DNA from: CAJCJE01 sp963818685
GTDB taxonomy: Bacteria; Actinomycetota; Actinomycetes; Mycobacteriales; Pseudonocardiaceae
Direction of reading: 5' to 3'
DNA length: 64,000 nt
Assembly: GCA_963818685.1 (NCBI GenBank)
Contig: CAWFTJ010000004.1
Span: 620,001-684,000, forward strand
Below, piece by piece: positions 59,397 to 64,000 of the stretch; the first letter of the stretch is position 1, and each line of letters opens with the position of its first letter. The position numbers and the translations under genes are program-made. The notes under the pieces were generated by a model. That model ran no database searches. It was not told the DNA's origin and saw only the letters and a list, made by a program, of their open reading frames with translations.

Positions 59397-61028
59397 ATGT
59401 TGAGCACCATGCAGGACGGGGAGCTGTCCATCGCGACACTGCTGCGGTACGGGTCCACCGTGCACGGCAACGCCCAGGTGTCCACATGGACCGGTGAGTC
59501 CGCCCGCAGGCTGAGCTATGCGGAGCTGGGCAGGCAGGCGGCCCAACTGGCACACGCGCTACGCGGGCTCGGCATCACCGGCGACCAGCGGGTCGGCACG
59601 TTCATGTGGAACAACAACGAGCACTACGTCGCCTACCTTGCGGTGCCGGCGATGGGCGCGGTACTGCACACGCTGAACATCCGGCTGTTCCCCGAGCAGG
59701 TCACCTACATCGCCAACCACGCCGCCGACGAGGTCGTGCTGGTGAACGCGAGCCTGGCCCCGCTGTTCAACCCGCTGCTGGCGACCTTCAAGACGGTGCG
59801 GCACGTAATCGTGGTGGACGGCGATCCGGCCGTGATCACCGCGCCGGATGGCGTCACCGTGCACGCCTACGACGAGCTGCTGGCCGGTCAGCCGACCGAG
59901 TTCGACTGGCCGACCGTTGACGAACGCCAGGCCGCTGCCATGTGCTACACCTCCGGCACCACCGGCAACCCGAAGGGCGTCGCGTACTCGCACCGGTCGA
60001 TCTGGCTGCACTCGATGCAGGTGTGCATGACCGACTCGATGGCACTGTCTCAGGCCGACCGTGGCCTGGTGATCGTGCCGCAGTTCCACGCCATGTCGTG
60101 GGGGCTGCCCTACGCGGCCATGATGATCGGCGCCTCGTTGATCATGCCGGACCGGTTCCTCCAGCCGGAGCCGATCGCGAAGATCATCGCCGCCGAGAAG
60201 CCGACGTTCGCCGGCGCGGTGCCCACGATCTGGCAGGGCCTGCTCGGCCATCTCGATGCGCACCCGCAGGATCTGGCGCCGCTGCACAACGTGGTGGTCG
60301 GCGGCTCGGCCTGCCCGCCCTCGATGATGCGCGCCTTCCAGGACCGCTACGGCGTGCACATCCTGCACGCCTGGGGCATGACCGAGACCTCGCCGCTTGG
60401 CAGCGTCGCCCGCCCGCCGGGGACGGCGACCGGCGAACAGGCGTGGAACTACCGGTTCACCCAGGGCCGGTTCCCCGCGTCGGTGCGCGCGCGGCTGATG
60501 AACGACGACGGCGAGGAACTGCCCTGGGACAACGAGAGCGTCGGCGAGTTGGAGGTGCGCGGGCCGTGGGTGGCCAGCGCGTACTACGGCGTCGACGACA
60601 AGGAGAAGTTCCACGACGGCTGGCTGCGCACCGGTGACGTTGGCGCGATCAGTCCGGACGGCTACCTGCGACTGACCGACCGGGCCAAGGACGTGATCAA
60701 GTCCGGTGGCGAGTGGATCTCCTCGGTCGAGCTGGAGAATCACGTCATGGCGCATCCCGCGGTCGCGGAGGCCGCGGTGATCGGCGTGCCGGACGAGAAG
60801 TGGGACGAGCGGCCGCTGGTCGCGGTAGTGGTCAAGGAGGGCCACGAGGTCACCGCCGAGGCGCTGCGCGAGTTCCTCGTCGACCGGGTCGCGCACTGGC
60901 AGCTGCCGGAGAACTGGACGTTCATCCCGGAGGTGCCCAAGACCAGCGTCGGCAAGTACGACAAGAAGCGCCTGCGCGGCCAGCACGCCGACGGCCAGCT
61001 CAAGGTGGAGCGCATCGTCAAGGCGTGA
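59397..61028 (+). CDS. Long-chain fatty acyl-CoA ligase (FadD-like)
   Basis: A 543-aa AMP-forming ligase; ATG at 59397 after AAGGAG (13 nt). Motifs: CYTSGTTGNPKGVAYSHRS (P-loop), LHAWGMTETSPLGSVARPP, LRTGDVGAISPDGYLRLTDR and the late catalytic Lys in KTSVGKYDKKRLRG. It activates a fatty acid (or other carboxylate) through an acyl-adenylate to the CoA thioester. It follows the ESX genes but has its own start region, and it would feed the fadAB pathway. Confidence 0.92.
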   Translation: MLSTMQDGELSIATLLRYGSTVHGNAQVSTWTGESARRLSYAELGRQAAQLAHALRGLGITGDQRVGTFMWNNNEHYVAYLAVPAMGAVLHTLNIRLFPEQVTYIANHAADEVVLVNASLAPLFNPLLATFKTVRHVIVVDGDPAVITAPDGVTVHAYDELLAGQPTEFDWPTVDERQAAAMCYTSGTTGNPKGVAYSHRSIWLHSMQVCMTDSMALSQADRGLVIVPQFHAMSWGLPYAAMMIGASLIMPDRFLQPEPIAKIIAAEKPTFAGAVPTIWQGLLGHLDAHPQDLAPLHNVVVGGSACPPSMMRAFQDRYGVHILHAWGMTETSPLGSVARPPGTATGEQAWNYRFTQGRFPASVRARLMNDDGEELPWDNESVGELEVRGPWVASAYYGVDDKEKFHDGWLRTGDVGAISPDGYLRLTDRAKDVIKSGGEWISSVELENHVMAHPAVAEAAVIGVPDEKWDERPLVAVVVKEGHEVTAEALREFLVDRVAHWQLPENWTFIPEVPKTSVGKYDKKRLRGQHADGQLKVERIVKA

Positions 61029-61066
61029 CTTCAGCGCGATACGCGAAAATGGGGAGGTTCATCGCT

Positions 61067-62351
61067 GTGTCTGCTCAACACACTCGGCGTGGGTTCTTCG
61101 GCTTGGCCGGGAGCGTCGCGCTGGCCGGTCTGGCCACCGCGGCCTGCGGCTCCAACACCGGCAGGGGCGGTTCCGGGGGAAGCGGCTCGTCGTCGACGAG
61201 CTTGCAGCAGTGGTATCACCAGTACGGCGAGGCAGGGGTCGAGCAGGCCGTGCAGCGCTACGCGGCCGCCTACCCGGCGGCGAAGGTGCAGGTGGGCTGG
61301 AAGATCGGCGACTACGCCTCGCTGATCACCACCGCGCTGGAGAACAGCCCGGTGCCTGACGTGTTCGAGCAGCAGGTCAAGATTGACTGGGTGCGGGCCA
61401 ACCAGGTGGTCGCGCTGGACGACATCATCGGGCCGGTCAAGGACGACTTCACCCCGTCGGTGCTGGCCGGGCACACGGTGGCCGGGAAGGTGTACGGGAT
61501 TCCCCAGGCCGTGGACACGCAGGTGCTGTTCTACCGCAAGAGCCTGCTGCAACAGGCGGGCGTGCAGCCGCCGACCACGGTCGCCGAGCTGGTCGACGCG
61601 GCACAGAAGCTGACAACGGGCGGCGTGAAGGGCCTTTTCGTCGGCAATGACGGCGGGGTCGGCGTGCTGGCCGGGCCGCTGCTCTGGTCGGTCGGCCTCG
61701 ACTACCTGCACGAGGACGGCGAGCGGCAACTACTCGGTCGGCTTCGACGACCCGCGCGCGGCAACCGCCATGGCCACCCTGCACACGCTGAACAGCAACG
61801 GCAGCCTGCTGCTCGGTGCGCCGGCCGACTGGTCGGACCCGAGCGCGTTCACCCAGGAACTGTGCGCCATGCAGTGGACCGGCCTGTGGAACGTGCCTTC
61901 GATCAAACAGAAATTCGGCGACGACTTCGGCGTGCTGCCCTTCCCGAAGTTCGACAACTCGGGCGCGGTGTCCGTGCCGGTCGGCGCGTACGGCTCGATG
62001 ATCAACGCGAAGAGCAGGCACATCGACGAGGCCAAGGCGTTCATCAAGTGGCTGTGGATCGACCAGACGGCCGATCAGTTGCAGTTCGACACCGCCTTCG
62101 GCTTCCACATCCCGTCCCGCAAATCGCTGATTCCCAAGGCCACCAATCTCAGGTCCGGTCCTGCCGCAGACGCGGCGCGCTACGTGCAGGAGTCTGGACA
62201 CCTCGTCGGCGGTCCGGTGTGGACGGACGCGATGAACACCGCCCTCTCCGACGCGCTGACCACGATCGCGAAGAACGGCGGTGACCCGACCGGTCCGTTG
62301 CAGACCGCGGTGGGCACGGTGAAGACGCAGCTCAAGCAGCTGTTCGGCTGA
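61067..62351 (+). pseudogene. ABC-transporter sugar-binding lipoprotein, frameshifted
   Basis: GTG at 61067 with GGGGAGG 9 nt upstream. The signal is Tat-like and lipidated (TRRGFFGLAGSVALAG, lipobox TAAC). The mature part is a family-1 extracellular binding protein (QQWYHQYGEAGVEQAVQRY; FYRKSLLQQAGVQPPTTVAE; GSMINAKSRHIDEAKAFIKW). Near 61721 an extra base in GGC(G)AGCGGC breaks the frame; removing it joins LHEDG to SGNYSVGFDDP. With it corrected the protein is about 427 aa. It is the first gene of an importer operon with two permeases. Confidence 0.85.
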
Positions 62352-62355
62352 GCGG

Positions 62356-63285
62356 ATGGCGACAAGGCGAGCGCGCACGACCGGCGCGTTCTGGTTGTTC
62401 GTCGGCCCGTTCCTGATCGGCCTCGCGATCTTCGTGTACCTGCCGATCGGCTGGAGCGCGCTGCTGAGCTTCTTCCAGGCACGCAACACGGTCACGCCGA
62501 CCAGGTTCGTCGGCCTTTCGAACTACCTCGACATGCTGCGTGATCCGGCGTTCCTGTCCAGCCTCGGCACGTTCAGCCTGTTCGCGGTGTTCATCGTGCC
62601 GCTGACCTTCGTGCTGTCGCTGGGGTTGGCGTTGCTGGTCAACCAGTTGCGGTTCCTGCGGGCGTTCTTCCGGTCGGTGTTCTTCCTGCCGACCGCGTGC
62701 TCGTACGTGGTGGCCGCGCTGATCTGGCGGACGTCGATCTTCTCCGGCGTCCGCTACGGCCTTGCCAACACCGTGCTGCGCTGGTTCGACCCGACGGCCG
62801 GTCCGGTCGCGTGGACCGCGACCACGCATCCGCCGCTGTACTGGCTGGTGCTGGTGACCCTGCGGCTGTGGTTGCAGCTGGGCTTCTACATGATCCTGTT
62901 CCTTGCCGGGCTGCAACGGATTCCGCGTCACCTCTACGAGGCGGCCTGGATCGACGGGGCGAAACCGGGCTGGCAGACGTTCTGGCACGTGACGTTCCCG
63001 CAGCTGCGGGCGTCGTCGGTCGCGGTGGTGCTGTTGCTGCTGATCAACGCCTACCAGGCGTTCGACGAGTTCATCAACATCCTGACCACGTCGACCCCGG
63101 ACGGCAACGTCTACCCGCCCTATGCCCGGCCGCCGCTGGTGTACCTGTACTACACGTCGCTGGGCAGCGGCGGCCAGGACCTCGGGCACGGCAGCGCGGG
63201 CGCGGTCATCCTGGCACTGATCATCGCGATCGTCACCGTGTTGCAGAGCCGGTTCCTGCGACTTGGCAGGAGGGAGATCGCATGA
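62356..63285 (+). CDS. ABC sugar-type permease (MalF-like)
   Basis: A 309-aa membrane protein, ATG 4 bp after the binding-protein stop. About six transmembrane helices; the EAA loop is LYEAAWIDGAKPGWQTFWHV, contacting the ATPase. N-terminus WLFVGPFLIGLAIFVYLPIG and VGLSNYLDMLRDPAFLSSLG are typical of MalF/CUT1 permeases. It overlaps the second permease by 4 bp. The ATPase may be a shared MsiK-type protein encoded elsewhere. Confidence 0.92.
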   Translation: MATRRARTTGAFWLFVGPFLIGLAIFVYLPIGWSALLSFFQARNTVTPTRFVGLSNYLDMLRDPAFLSSLGTFSLFAVFIVPLTFVLSLGLALLVNQLRFLRAFFRSVFFLPTACSYVVAALIWRTSIFSGVRYGLANTVLRWFDPTAGPVAWTATTHPPLYWLVLVTLRLWLQLGFYMILFLAGLQRIPRHLYEAAWIDGAKPGWQTFWHVTFPQLRASSVAVVLLLLINAYQAFDEFINILTTSTPDGNVYPPYARPPLVYLYYTSLGSGGQDLGHGSAGAVILALIIAIVTVLQSRFLRLGRREIA

Positions 63286-64000
63286 TCGGCAGTGGTGTCA
63301 GCAGGGACGAGTTGCTCCGGCCGCCGATCCGCGGCATCGGTCCCGGCCGGATCGCGGGCGCCACCGTTCGCACGATCGTGATGGTGGTGGCCGCGATCCT
63401 GTTCCTGGTGCCGTTCTACCTGCTTGTCCGCAACGGTCTGTCCACTGAGGAGGACATCACCGCGAAGACCTGGACGTTCTTCCCGCGTTCCTTGCAGTGG
63501 GGGAACCTCACCGAGGTGTTCGGCGATCCCGAGGTGCCGCTGGCGTCCAGCCTGGTCAACTCGGTGGTGGTGTCGGTGTTGCAGACCGCTGGCCAGCTGC
63601 TGTTCTGCTCGCTGGCCGGCTACGGGTTGGCCAGGATCCCGTATCGGCACGCGAACAAGGTGTTCTACGCGATCGTGGCGACGCTGATGATCCCGGCCGC
63701 GGTCACCTTCCTGCCGACGTTCGTGGTGGTCTCGTCGCTCGGCTGGATCGACGACCTGCGCGGCCTGATCATCCCCGGGCTGTTCAGCGGGTTCACCGCG
63801 TTCCTGTTCCGCCAGTACTTCCTGGACTTCCCCAAGGAACTGGAGGAGGCGGGCCGGATCGACGGCCTCGGCTACCTCGGCACGTTCACGCGGATCGTGG
63901 TGCCGAACTCGACCGGGTTCTTCGCCGCGATCGGCGTGATCGACTTCATCGCGGCCTGGAACTCGTTCCTGTGGCCGATGATCATCGCGCAGGACTCGTC
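63282..64000 (+). CDS. ABC sugar-type permease (MalG-like), 3' partial
   Basis: ATG overlaps the previous stop (ATGA), with AGGAGGGAG at 63269-63277. The visible 239 residues hold five membrane helices (IVMVVAAILFLVPFYLLVRN; GLIIPGLFSGFTAFLFRQYF) and the EAA loop EEAGRIDGLGYLGTFTRIVV. The WTFFPRSLQWGNLTEVF motif is typical of MalG-type permeases. The C-terminus lies beyond the window. It completes the importer pair. Confidence 0.92.
   Translation, partial: MIGSGVSRDELLRPPIRGIGPGRIAGATVRTIVMVVAAILFLVPFYLLVRNGLSTEEDITAKTWTFFPRSLQWGNLTEVFGDPEVPLASSLVNSVVVSVLQTAGQLLFCSLAGYGLARIPYRHANKVFYAIVATLMIPAAVTFLPTFVVVSSLGWIDDLRGLIIPGLFSGFTAFLFRQYFLDFPKELEEAGRIDGLGYLGTFTRIVVPNSTGFFAAIGVIDFIAAWNSFLWPMIIAQDS

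Noticed and set aside
1..64000. CRISPR array
   Set aside because: No series of regularly spaced direct repeats or cas genes seen anywhere in the window.

Overview
ORGANISM. The window is high-GC actinobacterial DNA, most likely from a Pseudonocardiaceae-type filamentous actinomycete (Amycolatopsis/Saccharopolyspora-like). This is inferred from gene content: a two-domain geosmin synthase, an ESX-type trio (small helical secreted protein, PPE-like protein, EspG), an EtfD-type membrane oxidoreductase, a DUF574-type methyltransferase, a sortase-E-like LAFTG surface protein and a graspetide cluster.

LAYOUT. (1) 1-4.6 kb: accessory genes, several of them relics (GMC oxidoreductase, SgcJ-like protein, internally deleted FAD oxidoreductase, half an acyltransferase) among intact methyltransferase and epoxide hydrolase genes. 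(2) 4.6-15 kb: acyl-CoA-dehydrogenase-like flavoprotein, hydrolase, frameshifted LAFTG surface protein, membrane-anchored protein, divergent beta-helix lipoprotein / Tat-type DyP peroxidase pair, MFS transporter, and a truncated, frameshifted beta-helix/ricin-lectin gene. (3) About 15.1-41.5 kb: a composite mobile island. It carries a cysteine-rich microprotein, an unknown gene, a graspetide (ATP-grasp RiPP) cluster at the end of a co-directional run of small genes with a divergent XRE regulator, four insertion sequences (IS1380-, IS66-, IS21- and NF041680-type), an unknown 400-aa protein, and a conjugation/integration module: SprT-like protein, coupled small genes, MT-A70 methyltransferase, TraG/VirD4-like ATPase, replication-relaxation protein, SPPY-type DNA methyltransferase, helix-type small protein, Ser-less resolvase-like protein and a large serine recombinase that reads into tRNA-Arg(CCU). 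(4) 41.8-64 kb: chromosomal metabolism. It has two TetR regulators, a crotonase, a divergent fadA-fadB-SDR operon, folE, a Cys-containing regulator, geosmin synthase, a tandem glycine riboswitch with L-serine ammonia-lyase, etfD, the ESX trio, a fatty acyl-CoA ligase and a sugar-type ABC importer cut by the window end.

HOW IT WORKS TOGETHER. FadD-like ligase, FadA, FadB, crotonase and EtfD make up acyl-chain activation, beta-oxidation and electron transfer to quinone. A palindrome overlapping a -35 box in the crotonase/fadA intergenic region is a plausible TetR operator. In the island, the tgmABC-like genes follow five tightly packed small genes and face an XRE regulator, suggesting a regulated RiPP pathway carried on an integrative element.

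QUALITY CAUTION. Nine coding sequences or junctions are broken by apparent single-base indels, several in G runs and two in an identical GGC(G)AGCGGC context. Some breaks may be sequencing errors rather than real pseudogenes.
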